From Chlorops oryzae (taxonomy: Eukaryota > Arthropoda > Insecta > Diptera > Chloropidae): a stretch of 64,000 nucleotides of DNA. The notes beneath the pieces are model-generated. The model did not search any database, was not told the origin of the DNA, and saw only the letters and a list, made by a program, of their open reading frames with translations. The stretch spans positions 8,689,697-8,753,696 of the forward strand of contig CM035807.1 of assembly GCA_020466095.1 (NCBI GenBank). Reading direction: 5' to 3'. The first letter of the stretch is position 1, and every line of letters starts with the position of its first letter. The translations under genes and the position numbers were made by a program. Below, piece after piece: positions 46,513 through 58,692 of this stretch.

Positions 46513-47951
46513 TGACATAATTATCACAGTCAGTCTATTATCCACAGATTCCACTATATCTTACTTATATAATCTATTGTATAATATCATATAAGAATAT
46601 GAGAACATTATGTCTACCTAAATAACTCTAACACTTTAAGTGATACACGATTTTCTCAAATTCAATTGTAATTTATTAAAAAAAAAAAGAGAAAGAAAGA
46701 AAGAAAGAAAGAACTATTGCATATTATTCTATTGATATCTTTTATTTTTTCGGGGGCCAAAATGCATAGAGAAAAAAAATTTAAAAATATAAAAAAAAAT
46801 TATACACGTAAAAAAGAAGACACATGATTGTTATAACGAATAAAATGAACAAAAAAAAAAAAAAAAATTAATAAATTTAAAAAAAAATCTATACGTTGAG
46901 AAGAGCGTTGTAAGAGGAATCCAAATGAGACGCCTACATTTATCCATTCATTGTTTATTGTTGAAGTTTATGGATGAAAAATGAAGGAAAATTCTTAATT
47001 TCACTTATAAAAAGAAAGAAGAAGCAAAAAAGAAAAACGAAAAACCTATGAAACTATTGTGTTATCGATAACCACAACAAAATATACACACACAATATTT
47101 AAAAAAAAAAAAATATATATATATATATACATATAAAGGCATGATGTAAAAAAGAGAGAATTTAATTTATATATGAACCTATGAATATAAAGAATTCATG
47201 ATATAAGACCGAATGATGAAGAAGAGTGTAGCTTAAAACGAGTAAGTCATTGAACCGATACGACTATCTTTCATGTTGTAGGTTCAAGAAGAGTATTATA
47301 GATACCAATATACATACACATATATGTCTAATTAACTGTATTTTCCGTTTGACAGAGTTTCTTTTCCACTATTACATATTTCTTTGGTTTTTGTAAATAA
47401 ATTATTACCAAACTTAGAGTGTTGAGTCTTATGAGAAAAAGAGAGTAAGAATTTGGATATAGCCCCGGTCCTATCTATCAAATTGCCTTCACAGCAATGA
47501 GTGAGGTCATGGAAATTTCGATCGCTGGTCCATTTTTTACTTCATTGAAGGTATTTTGTATTTATTTTTAAATCAGACATTTCAATGGGAAAGAATCAAT
47601 TAATTACACTGTGCTCGAGACCGGGCACTAGTTGATTTCCCCAAATTAGAGGCCGCTTTTGAGATATCGCGCAGTGAAGTTGTAGATCCCGGAAACAATT
47701 TTGACCACGTCATCGATTTTTTGACATAGCTGTATCTCGTTAACCGTACGGAATATTGTTTTGGTGTCATCGGCATAGTTGTTGGTATTGAATAGGAGAA
47801 CAAAAAAATGAAGAACAAACTTACCCGAAAAAAGTGCTTAAAGTTGCAAAAATGCCCCATTTTTTAGCGTAGGTATCTACTAGGGTGCTCTCTCCGATTG
47901 CGAAATTTTGAAAAGTTGCCGGACTGCCGGGTTCTAAGTTAGAACTTCTAA
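46513..47951. other. AT-rich flank downstream of amon
   Basis: (GAAA)n at 46690-46712, AT microsatellites near 47110, and AATAAA near 47397. No gene seen. Confidence 0.4.
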
Positions 47952-48615
47952 CATAGCTGTGAAATTTCGAATACGATTAGTAATCAATTAAATTACATTT
48001 TAAAAGGCATTATAATGATTATATAATCCTTATATGAGATTTTTCTGGTAAGTAATTGATTACGAATACAAATAATCAAATTGGAATCAGGATTACTTGC
48101 GATTACGAAAAACTAATCAAAAATAATCAAAAATAATCAAAAAAGTAATCAAAAAAGTATCCGACTACTTTTGAAGATTATTTTTGATTATTTTTGATTA
48201 TTTTTAGGGCTTTTGTCAGTTCAACTAGGAATTTTCAGAAATTTGATTCAAAAACAAATACAAATATATATAATACAAATATTTTATTATGAAAAAGAAC
48301 GAAAACACACAGTGCATGATAAAACAAAGAAACCAAATTTCTGAAAATTCCTAGTTGAATAGACAAAAACCCTAAAAATAATCAAAAATAATTTTCAAAA
48401 GTAGTCGGATTACTTTTTTGATTACTTTTTATTATTTTTGATTATTTTTCGTAATCGCAAGCAATCCTGATTCCAATTTGATTATTTGTATTCGTAATTC
48501 TTGGATTATTGGGCCAAACAGAAAAGAATCGTACTTAATCAATTACTTCAACTTTTGGATAAAAGTAATCAAATTACTAATGACTACGATTAGTAATCAT
48601 TACTTCACAGCTATA
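47952..48615. mobile_element. 664-bp foldback MITE
   Basis: Ends CATAGCTGTGAA and TTCACAGCTATA. Long arms are rich in AATCAAAAATAATCAAAAAT and in TGATTATTTTTGATTA. The inner arms TCAACTAGGAATTTTCAG and CTGAAAATTCCTAGTTGA are perfect. Flanks ACTTCTAA and GGTTCTAA match at 6 of 8, suggesting an old hAT-type duplication. Confidence 0.8.
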
Positions 48616-50109
48616 GGTTCTAATACCTATGAAACGAACTGGTGATTTTGTTTTTATATTTTAATTTGAGTTTTTGGGGTTAGCTGCAATGGGTCAAAGT
48701 TTGAGATAAATAAAAACTTAAAAAAGCGTGCCTAAAAAATATGCTATGAATTTAATTTAATTTATTTTTTACTCAATATACTTTGGAAGTGATTTAAATA
48801 AAGTTGAAAGAAGTTTTGTTTTTCGTTTGGTATTTTATGTAAATGTACTTTTAGGCAGACAAAATTATCAAACTTTATGCCATGTAGTGACCCCGAAAAC
48901 TGAATAAAACAAGTAAGGGTGTTATAGGCAGGCGAGTCTGACAACAAAATACCCGACCATTAAGAAAGAATATTGTAGAGGTTTTTAAGGCTATAAGTGG
49001 CCCCATATGCCGATTTTTTATTAAATTTATTTATTAAAATTATTTCGAAAAAGTCTGATTTTGGGGCAGTTTTGAGATTTTTGTGACAGACCCTAGTACT
49101 GGAGGTCCCCTTAATAATGGACCAATCAAAGAAATTTTTTTGAAGGATGTTAATGGCTTCAAAGGAAGCATAAGTGCGTTCAAGTCCCATTTGAATTTCG
49201 GGTTTAGGAGACAATTTTCAAAAAACGCCCTTCTACCACGCCCACTTTTCCAATTTTTGGAAATCACATTAATTGCCCAAAGATATGTTAGAATGTCAAA
49301 TTAAATCAAAATATTTTGAAAAATTATTTGTGTTTTTGTAACATGAACACTCCAATCTACTATGTGGGCGTGGCATATTATTGATAACATTTTATTGATT
49401 ACAATGTTGAAATTTCGCAACAGAATTCTAACAAAATATTGTTTGCATCGAGTTCTTACAAGTTAAATACCATCTTGAATTAGGTCAATCCAAAAAAAAG
49501 GTACTATTTTCACGCATTTTTGAGGCAAAACGTGTTTGATTAAAACATTTAAAAACTCCTAGAAAATGGGCGTGGCAGCTCAAGAAAATTTTTCTTTGAT
49601 TAAAGAACAATTGCCGTTGTTTTTTCCAATCTAGCACAAAATTCAGTCATTCTTTTCATCATATTTCAGTGTTTTTATATACATCACCATGATATTTCAT
49701 TTATCTGAGTTTAAAAGCCGTAGGCAAAAGCTTTTACGAAACGTTCTTCCTGTTCGGTTCTAGTTGAGGCACAACTCAAAGCACAAAGTAATGTTTTTAT
49801 GGCATCCTTTTTAAAAGAAGCTTTTTAACGGTTGTAAGTGCTTTAAATGCAATAATAAGTTATAAGAAAGCTTTTGCAAAAAGCTTTAGTAAGGATTTCC
49901 GGTTTTGAGATGAGCTGGATTTTTCCTAGCTTGGAGTGTGTCCTGATGATATAAAATAAAATATAGAAATATACGCTGTTCTAAGCTTTTTTATGGGTTA
50001 AAGAATCAAATAACTTTTCAATGGTTTCTGCATCGATCAAATCTTTCGTTCATTTCATATCTTTGTGCTCAGGAATGTTTATAGACTTGCTTCTTCAACT
50101 GTCAGTCAT
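48616..50109. other. non-coding stretch with GGGCGTGGC words
   Basis: CCACGCCCAC at 49235 and GGGCGTGGCA at 49368 and 49567 recall the repeat units at 63.2-63.8 kb, but no element ends were found. Confidence 0.35.
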
Positions 50110-50533
50110 ATTTAGTTAAGTTCGGTTAGTGTGGCTGCCACTATAAAGGGTGTCACAACTAAGGCTCCAACATATGGGCCCGTTGTGATATCACTAACAA
50201 TGGGAAAACAAAGAAGAACATAAACAGAAGCGCAATTCGACGAATACTGTCCCACATGTCATACGTATTTTATTTTTTAGGTTTTGGCTCATTTGAATGT
50301 AGAAAAAGGACACGATTTAAAAAATTTTAGTTTTTGAAAGCTTTTTGAAAATAGTTAGGCACTGAAATAACTCAATTGACTGTCACGGGTGTCACCGGTT
50401 GGACCGAATTCTCGTGGAATTACCAAGAAAAAACGGCACAGCTAATATGAACGAACGAGCTGGGAGTTGAACCCAAAGTCTCTCATTTCGTAAGTTGGCG
50501 TCTCAACCAACTACGGCACAGAGGCCGTCGAGT
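50110..50533 (-). mobile_element. tRNA-derived SINE copy 3, with an insertion
   Basis: Minus strand: GGCCTCTGTGCCGTAGTTGG (A-box TGCCGTAGTTGG), then AACTTACG and GGGTTCAACTCCCAGC (B-box GGTTCAACTCC). This is the best-preserved tRNA-like head. The body is interrupted at about 50245-50450 by roughly 200 bp not found in the other copies. Confidence 0.8.
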
Positions 50534-52011
50534 CATACTAACCAACGATAGAATGCAGAGTATAAATGTTGAATTTTTAGAATCAAAACTATTTTCCCTA
50601 TTGTTCCAAGGATTTTAAATATTTGCATAAATTTTGTTCACAAACAAACTAATTTGAATGCTATTAAAGTCATTTGAAAATGTTCTCAGTCCTGTTCAAG
50701 AAAACTTTACAATTTATGATAGAGCAGAAGATAAATGCTCAGCGATTCATTGTTAATATTATTTGAAAGCTGCCACGGCCTAGACAGTCAGAAGCAATCA
50801 ACAAACTAAACAAACTTAAATACGCAGAAAACACAACAAAAAAAAAAAACTAATTAAAAACTTGGCTTTTCACTTCTTTCGAAGCCAAAGAAACAATTAA
50901 CACAAAGGATAATATCCATGCGTACGTATATTCTCTTTGCTTGGGTGTGTCGCGAATTATGGAAGGGTAAGAGGAATTGTTGCTGGCCAAGGCTCTCCGA
51001 TGTCTAAATCCATACTGCGTTTGCCTTGAAGGCAAACAGCAACAGCAACAACACGGACAAACGCGTTCAAGCAAGACAAAAGCAATAAGCAAAGCCAAGT
51101 AATGAGATACCAAAACAGGCAAACAGGTCCACGCAATGGGCCTCCCTTGAGGTGGGCACTATTTCGCGCATATTTTGCGTAGACCGAAAATAGCAGATCA
51201 CAGCGAATGAACATGGTTTATGTTGCTCTCAAACGAAGCGAACAAACGACCGACCGAACGAACGAACAAACGAGCCGCCATAAATCATTCTGCTTATGTG
51301 AATGATAAATTGTCATGCTAATTGTTTTTCGCGACCGATGTTTGCTGCATGTTTGTTTGGCTTGTTGTCGCAGCACTTGCTCCTAGCTCCACTTGCGTAA
51401 ATATCAAATTTTCAACGACAATATTTTCGTTTCTAATGGCCACTGAAAACTTTCAGTTGCTTCTTTCACTTTAAATTATTTATTTCCTTTTATTTTAAAT
51501 ATCTCTTCTTTTATTTATTTCTTTTAGGTTTCTGCAAAAAATTGAACAAAAAAAAAAAAAAATTCTTTAAAGGATGTGCTGCTCTCTCTCACTCACTCTC
51601 CATTTTGAATGAAGAAGTTAGCCGTCTTAATTTTGACCAGACGCACAACAAGTTTCCCGTAATTACCAAGGCACGAGTGTGTTGGAAGTTAATTACAAAA
51701 GTTTTTTACTCAAGGAAAATACGTTAAAGCCAACGCCAAGTTCTTGAGGTTTTCATGTTGAAATTTAATGCTTTTTGATCTTAAAACTGAAGGTATAAGC
51801 AGAGCTTTCGAAATTCTTCATAAATAAGAAAAAATGTTATGGTTTTTGTATAGCATTAGCTATTTTACGTAGGTTACTGCAAATTCTTTAGTCAGTTTAT
51901 TCCTAGGTGCTTTCAAGGCAAGTTTTAAATTATTCAGCATGCCAAGGGTAATTAAAAAAAAAAGATTGATTCAATCACATTGTTTTGAAATACATACTTT
52001 GATATACTTTT
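50534..52011. other. non-coding stretch
   Basis: 51000-51390 is GC-richer, with CAACAGCAACAACACGGACA and CGACCGACCGAACGAACGAA. It may be a conserved regulatory block. 51700-51930 may be a decayed family R copy. Confidence 0.35.
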
Positions 52012-52216
52012 TCTCTCTCTCTCTCTTCCCCTCTCTATCTCTCTCTCTCCCTCTCTATCTCTCTCTCTCCCTCTCTATCTCTCTCACTCTCTCTTTTTCT
52101 TTCTCTCTCTTTTCTCTCTCTCTCTCTCTCTCTCTACTCTCTCTCTATTCCCATTCTCTCACGTCCACTCGAAATCCAAAGTATATCGAACTAGAGTGGA
52201 CGAGAGTGGAAGGGAT

Positions 52217-52295
<79 letters not shown>

Positions 52296-52395
52296 AAATA
52301 GAGAGAAACAAAAAGAGAAAGAGAGAGAGAGAGAAAGAAAGAAAGAGCGAGAAAGCGAGAGAGAGAGAGAGAGCGAGTGAGAGAGAGTGAAAAAG
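52012..52395. repeat. CT/GA giant inverted repeat
   Basis: A CT-rich arm (52012-52157) and a GA arm (52217-52395) flank CGTCCACTC and GAGTGGACG, which pair with each other. The whole 384 bp can fold into one hairpin. Confidence 0.85.
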
Positions 52396-52491
52396 AGGGA
52401 TGCTATCTCAGCGGCCTTGTTTTTCCAACAGACCCAAGTGGCCCAAAATTTCTGCCAAAAAGTCTCGACTTTTGAAATTTGTACTCAAGAC

Positions 52492-52690
52492 GGCCGCAGT
52501 GCCGTAGGTGGTTGAGATGCCAACTTACGAAGCGAGAGGCTCTTTGCTAAACTCCCAGCTAAGGTCGTGGACGTTTGTGTCATTTCTTCTGTCTCTGTTT
52601 TTCTTTGTTTTCTCATTATTCGTGGTATCACAACGGGCCCATGCGAGGATTAAGGGTGTCGCCCTTAATAGTGGCAGCAACACTAACCTT
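52492..52690 (+). mobile_element. tRNA-derived SINE copy 4
   Basis: GTGCCGTAGGTGGTTGAGAT and AACTCCCAGCTAAGG form the head. GGTATCACAACGGGCCCATG and AGTGGCAGCAACACTAACC form the body. The 3' tail runs directly into the long CCTAA array. Confidence 0.85.
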
Positions 52691-53000
52691 ACCTTACCTA
52701 ACCTAACCTAACCTAACTTAACCTAACCTAACCTAACCTAACCTAACCTTACCTAACCTAACCTAACCTAACCTAACCTAACCTAACCTAACCTAACCTA
52801 ACCTAACCTACCTAACCTAACCTAACCTACCTAACCTATACCTAACCTTACCTAACCTACCTAACCTATACCTAACCTTACCTAACCTTACCTAACCTTA
52901 CCTAACCTAACCTAACCTAACCTAACCTAACCTAACTAACCTAACCTAACCTAACTTTACCTAACCTTACTTTACCTAACCTAACCTAACCTAACCTTAA
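52683..53000 (+). repeat. (CCTAA)n array, about 318 bp, arising from a SINE tail
   Basis: About sixty units of CCTAA with CCTTA, CCTA and CCTATA variants. It equals the ancestral arthropod telomere repeat (TTAGG) in reverse, but it begins exactly at the 3' end of a SINE whose other copies end in short CCTAA/CCTTA tails. Confidence 0.95.
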
Positions 53001-54637
53001 CTACAATACTCAAAGGAGTACTCAAAACAGTAAAAATCCCGTTCTCGAAAGACTTCTGATGTCCTCTAAAAACTTCTTGAGCAAATCCACTCGATATCAA
53101 TAAGAACTTCTTGAAGAAAACCCAACAATTCTTTCTTCATTTTTTCGTAAAATGAAATAGTAAAGTGAAATATCCTGCCCCTGAGATACTAAAGCAGACT
53201 TCTAGAATGATGGGCTTTCGACGTACAACTGCCCCAAAGGAAGTCGATGGGCTTTTGATGGGCAATTCTGATAATCAAATTTCATTGTGTTCAAAATGAT
53301 ATGACACGCGCACCATCGCAAAGGAGGATCTATCAGAAGCTTCAAGAAGAATTATTAATTATTTAAAAACGGCATATTTGAAGGCGTTTATCCTTGTACC
53401 TTTTATCAAATTCCCTTTGTTTTTGTTGCTAACGGAAAATTCAACTCAAAGCCGGAAACCTTTCATGTTTTTCCGCTCGATGATAATTGAAAGTGATTTT
53501 ACTTAAGGCTTTTTGTTCAGATTAAAAAGTTCATCGAACAAGTTGGCGGCTTTTGACACCATTGACCTTTAAGCGTATTTATTAATGTGTCTTAAGCTTT
53601 GAAATATTTTTAGAAGGCAATAGTCTTATATTATCAAAGGAGAGTGTAAGCTCCTTAAAGGCTTTATATATAATTCTTTTTGTTGTTGTTCTTTTTTGAG
53701 GAAGCTAAATTTCAATATATAAGCGATGAGAATTTTTTTAAAAAATGAGGCCTTTCCATGGTCTGTCCACAAAGAAGGGCCTTCACTGTAATACCGTAAA
53801 AATATTTATTTTATTTTTGATTTTTATTTTTTATTTGAAAGGCAATTCCAATATTTGTCAAAAAAAAAAAAAAAAAAAAAAAAAAAGCGAAACAAATGAA
53901 TCTACAAATGTAAAATAAGTTTTTGATTTATAGGCAGTCAATGTCGTTAAGTCATGCGTACCAATTAAAATGGGATTTAATCTTGGGCTACCGCGTGAAT
54001 GAGATGGAGAAAGTTCATCTTACCAACAACAAAATACGCGAGCTGCCTATGAAAGTGAAAACCTGTTGCTAGGTTTTTTTGCTTCCTCTTGCAAAGCCCA
54101 ACTTTTTGTTCAAATTTCTTGTTCCCTTCACTTGATTTGATAGAGCAAAAAAAAAAAAAAAAAAGAAACTGGCAAAAAGACAGTGGCATAGATCGAGGGG
54201 ATCTCTATGAAACGGATGAGAGTTTGACTGATAGAAACTTACAACATGAAGTTAAAGTGTCGCATGTTAAATACTTCCACGCGAGGAGATTTCCTCACTA
54301 TTTTGATCCCCTTAACGCGCTGCTGGGAAGCGTTGCTAAGTTGTCGTGGTCTTTGTCGTCGCCATCGTCGTCGAATAAGTCTTCATTAATATTAATGAAT
54401 TTTGTTGAGGCCTTGAAATGTCTTGTTTTTGTTTTTTGTGTTTTCCTTCAGGGTTCGGGGGGTTTTTTGTTTTTTCGTTTTCTCACCGCAAAAATTGGGT
54501 TAGTGAACCAGTGGCGAATTGACGGTTTTGGTTTGAGAGTTACCCACAGTTACCAATCGATGTCAAGCTTAATTTTTTCTTGCTTTGTTCTACCTTTTGC
54601 TGTGGCTTACACAGATTTAATTGAATCATTACTTCAT
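53001..54637. other. non-coding stretch
   Basis: Poly(A) run at 53860-53886. A 188-codon ORF at 54089-54655 runs into SINE copy 5 and has no family features. Confidence 0.4.
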
Positions 54638-54842
54638 TTTTGGTTGGTTGGTTAGTGTCGCTGCCACCATAAAGGGTGACACACTTAGGCTCCAACATAT
54701 GGGCCCGTTGTGCTACCACGAAGAATGGGAAAACAAAGAAGAACAAAAATATGAACATGAACGACCGAGCTGGGAGTTGAGCCCAGACCTTCTCGCATCG
54801 TAAGTTGGCATCTCAACCAACTACGTCACAGAGGCCGACGAC
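54638..54842 (-). mobile_element. tRNA-derived SINE copy 5
   Basis: Minus strand: GGCCTCTGTGACGTAGTTGG, GATGCCAACTTACGATGCGA, GGGCTCAACTCCCAGCTCGG, body with ATGGGCCCGTTGTG in reverse, and tail CTAACCAACCAACCAA. It overlaps the end of a spurious long ORF. Confidence 0.85.
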
Positions 54843-56639
54843 GTCATTGTTATCCTTAAGAAATTTGTAAAGTTACAAAATCTTCTCAGAACGAAGTCCT
54901 TCATGTCGAATAAACACTTTATTTCCCCCCTTCGTGAATTAAAGTTCATGGTTATCGATTTAATTTCCATCCCCTCAGAAAGTTTTTTGCTTCTTTTACG
55001 TGTTACAAAATTCATAAAAATCCCATTAGAATTGTTAGAGAATTTTTGGCAGCGCATATTAATGAGATTGGCATGCGAAAGTTTCTTGTTGCTCTTTCAT
55101 ATTTATTTGAATTTTTATTATTATTTTTTTTTTGATTTTCATTTTCATTTTCATTTTCGTAGCTCTCGCATGCCCTCGTGGTGTGGAATATTAACGAAAA
55201 CGGGTCCGATGATTTAAGACAAATATTGAATCAATGTCATCGACCAATCAAGAGCGAAATTTATCGAATTCTGTGCATGTTAGTTTGTTGCGCTTTTAGG
55301 GAGCCAGGGGGGACGAGTGGAAAGCGTATTTGACTTTCGTTACATTCTCCGTCGTTATTTAATTTTTTATATGTACATAAATTTTGTTGAGTGTTTTTTA
55401 TGAAGCTGATATTATATGGAATGCTTATTAAATTTGAGTACGTGATTTTATTTTAGTTTTGGTTATAACGGATCGAAATATTTGAGCAACGCTTGAGTAT
55501 CGCTTTTTCTCTGCACACTATTTTTCGTAGACTTTTACGAATGCTTTTTTTTATCTTTTACGCGCAGTAATTGACCTTAAAGATATTTTTATGATTTTGT
55601 TTATTTTTGTTTTTATATTCTTTTGAATGTTTATCGCGGCAGTAGTAAAGAACAGCAGTCATTTATTTAAATTTTTTTTTTTTTTTTGGGTTAGTATAAT
55701 TCTTCTTCTTTGCCTCTTCTTTCCAATTGACGATTTGGGTAACTTTTTGTGACAGCAATTTGAATTAAGTTCTGATTAATTTATACCCATTCCAATGATT
55801 GATTTTCATACAGCTTGAGTCATTTCATCTATACCTGCAGTCATACCTGGATACAAGCATTGATTACGAATGTCGAAAAAAGAGGCTTCAAGGCGGGCAG
55901 AGGTTTCGTAGAGATAGATGATTTAAAACAATGAGGAATAACACATTTAGAATATTCAGTACTCTCAGAGCTCTATGCTGTAAAAGTAAATGCGAAGGAA
56001 TTAATGAGCTCACTCATATGAAGAAAGCAAGTGCTTGAATTCGATCTCAAAAAGTGTGGCCGAAAATTAAGTTGCGCCCTTACTTATGGCGCTATCTCGT
56101 AAGCCCCTTAACATTTGGTTTTCCTTTCCATTACAAAATTTTAGCCTACGATATGGAGAAAAGAACTGTGGTAATAACTGATCCGAAAAAATTATTCAGT
56201 AGCTAAAAATAATAAAACTCTCAAAAATCCTGCTAAACAAAAAAGTGTTCATCTCTTTTTACCATTTATGGTCCATAACTCCCGAATCGGTAAGAAGGTC
56301 TGAATTTTTTTTATATCAAAATTAAGGAAAACTATATCTAAACAATTCTTTTCCGCACATCAACTGTATCCGAGAGCTTCTTTATACCGTTTTGGTAGTG
56401 GAAAGTTGAAAATGTTTACCCGAAATCAGATAGCTCGATGATTTATAGAAGATGCTGTTTTATCTCTTCAGGCAAAAAGAGACGACTTTGAGAAATACAG
56501 TCAGTTTTTCCTTATGAGGTTAATAGCACGGAAATCGAGTTATAAGCATATTAAAATAGAACTTTTTGCGTGAAAGGGAAGGTCCTTAAGATAAGTTGAA
56601 AAACTTGTTCACATTCAAAAAAATAATATGCCCCTTAGA
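54843..56639. other. AT-rich non-coding stretch
   Basis: Nothing recognised apart from T-rich runs. The part nearest 56640 may belong to the decayed LINE. Confidence 0.4.
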
Positions 56640-57009
56640 AGCCTACAGGGCACTGAAAATTGAGATATCATCTCAAAAATATAGGCCTCTCAAACGAATC
56701 CACACATCGATTCTTTGAAAAGCACGAACAAACGCCAAAACACATTCTCTAAGACTGTCCGTTTCTAGCCAGCCGAGGGCTTCTCCACTTTGGGGAGGCC
56801 CGTTGTTGCCCCCTATACATTTTGGAATGCTTTAAAGCCGTCCACTGTGCTAAAATTTATAAAAAAGCCTAAGGAAAGACAATTAAGGTAAAATTTGGGG
56901 TTAGTAAAAAATACCACCCATTATTGGTCGCGGTGCGCATCACTCCTCATTTATAATAATAATAATAATAACAATAATAATAATAATAGTAATAATAATA
57001 ATAATAATA
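56640..57009 (+). pseudogene. I-like LINE 3' end with (TAA)n tail
   Basis: About 56728-56870 translates as KHEQTPKHIL, stop, DCPFLASRGLLHFGEA, the family-typical C-terminal ETPxHILxDCP segment of I/R1-like LINEs, with a stop where a Cys is usual. It ends in (TAA)n at 56953-57009, the tail type of I elements. Upstream parts are not recognisable. Confidence 0.65.
56953..57009 (+). repeat. (TAA)n microsatellite
   Basis: About eighteen TAA units with three substitutions, at the 3' end of the I-like LINE remnant. Confidence 0.9.
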
Positions 57010-57922
57010 GAAGCCTTCAATAGATATTTCAAAAACATTCCATGAAACCATAGATTTTCGCAGAACTCTGCTTCATTTACTAATCGAATCTTGAACTATC
57101 GAAAAACTTGCAATTCGGGAGCTAATTTCATCGTTTCAACTATAAATAAACTCCCCATAAATGAATATCGCCACCTAATTGAATTGTGGTCATAATAAAA
57201 TTAAAAGAATTATTGCAACTCGTGCATGCTCATACATACATAGCTATGAATTTGCATTAATTCGATATTTTTCGAATATTGTTTTCGATTGTATTATGCA
57301 TGAAACCTGATAATCGTTCATTTGTGGCATGAGGAGAATTCGTGGAATTTTCGTTTATTAATAAACCGATTGGAGCAACAACATTCATACATACATAGCT
57401 CGTTTGCACACAAATAATTTAAATATCGTTTAATTAAATTTTCTCATTCCTTGAGGTGATTTCATGCACTCGTTTATATTTGATTTGATTTGGTCACTGC
57501 CTGTTGGGCTCATTCGGAGGAGTCGTGTACCAAATTTTCAGATCCATTTGTGTGGAAAATTGTGTGAAATCAATACGAAGCCTTTCGTTCCAAGTGACCA
57601 CTTTCCTCAAGAAAACAGAAATGAAGGGTTTTTTTTCAATATCCAAGGGAAAAGAGTCATCAAAATACTGCCTAGCATCAGTGCTGGTTACAAAGTATGG
57701 AGAATTGAGTAAGAAAGGTTTTCGAATTCGGCTTCTTGTATATTATCATGTGATAATAAATGATGAGGGATATTTATTTTTTTTACTATTATAGGACCAC
57801 CATTATTTTTTAAATTTAAAACCTTCAAATGGTGGATATTTAAACGTTAAACAGCTCAAGCATGCTTGATTGAAATCTCTAGCAATATGCCAACCAAACT
57901 AGTAGAAATTAAAATATATCTT

Positions 57923-58000
57923 CCGATAGTACTATCGAAACTATCGATGGTTCAGGCTATCGACTATTGAGACTATCGATTGTCACAACTATCGATAGTT
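57923..58000 (+). promoter_or_regulatory. cluster of DRE-like TATCGAT motifs
   Basis: CGATAGT, CTATCGAAA, CTATCGATGG, CTATCGACT, CTATCGATTG and CTATCGATAGTT lie within 78 bp. 57990-57997 is a perfect TATCGATA, the DREF-binding element of fly housekeeping promoters. TGTCACAACT beside it resembles core motif 1. Confidence 0.5.
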
Positions 58001-58401
58001 CTCCAGCTCTTTGTAACATAACGCGTCTCTGTTTTGCTTTCATGTTGCATAACATACACACTGGTATTTTCAATATTTTATGCATTTGGCTTAGTTTTTC
58101 CACGTTTATTTTGACTTTAACTTTCTTATGGTTTTTTTTTACAAACTTTAAGACCTCAAACTTTTGAAAGTTTTTAACGCTTCTCAGTCGTCTCCGGACA
58201 TTTCGCAGCATCATTTTGCATTCCGGATAGCTTTGTATTTTTTTGTGATAATTATGAAGCAAAAATGTATGGATTTTTTGTAAGTTTCGAAAATTTGAGC
58301 CTCAATGGAGCAATCAATGATGCGACATATAAACTTTGATAAAAAGTTAAAAATTTCATAATTTTAAAAGACCGACTTCATCATGGATACAACGACCACA
58401 G

Positions 58402-58626
58402 ATGACCGTGGATATTATCGCCAATAAATTGGACAAATTTCTACAATTGGAATTGCCAGCAATCACACCAGAGAACTCAAACTCATTGGACCATTGTGAA
58501 GAATCATGCCAAGACTTGCCAATGTATCTAGCAGTGGATTTAATAGACGGTGTCATAATTTCAAATCCCTCAGAATCGATGGAAATCCAACCGGAAATTA
58601 TTACGATGATGCCGACGGAAAAGTAA
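58402..58626 (+). CDS. hypothetical acidic 74-aa protein
   Basis: An intronless ORF with codon use that looks coding: starts MTVDIIANKLDKFLQLELP, contains PENSNSLDHCEESCQDLP and ends MMPTEK. It is rich in Asp/Glu, with no signal peptide or membrane segment. An in-frame stop at 58348 closes the 5' side. A second ATG at 58384, in a better Kozak context (ATCATGG), opens another frame (MDTTTTDDRGYYRQ, stop). So either this is an upstream ORF or a small indel has broken a slightly longer protein. DRE motifs lie 400 bp upstream and AATAAA follows at 58687. I recognise no family. Confidence 0.35.
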   Translation: MTVDIIANKLDKFLQLELPAITPENSNSLDHCEESCQDLPMYLAVDLIDGVIISNPSESMEIQPEIITMMPTEK

Positions 58627-58686
58627 ATGTAATACTGTTGTATGAAAATCAATAAGAAAATATCCTTGAAAGGTAACGAGCTATGA

Positions 58687-58692
58687 AATAAA
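58687..58692 (+). terminator. candidate polyadenylation signal AATAAA
   Basis: Sixty nucleotides after the stop of the 74-codon ORF, followed by a T run. A chance match is possible in AT-rich DNA. Confidence 0.3.

Noticed and set aside
50470..50533. A functional tRNA gene on the minus strand
   Set aside because: A- and B-boxes are present, but the acceptor stem does not close and the sequence continues into a SINE body shared with other copies.
52683..53000. A true telomere or telomere-healed break
   Set aside because: Unique sequence and a further SINE continue on the far side, and the array starts exactly at a SINE tail. Flies are known to lack TTAGG telomeres.
54089..54655. 188-codon plus-strand ORF
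   Set aside because: Low-complexity start with a Lys run, no family resemblance, and its end lies in SINE copy 5.
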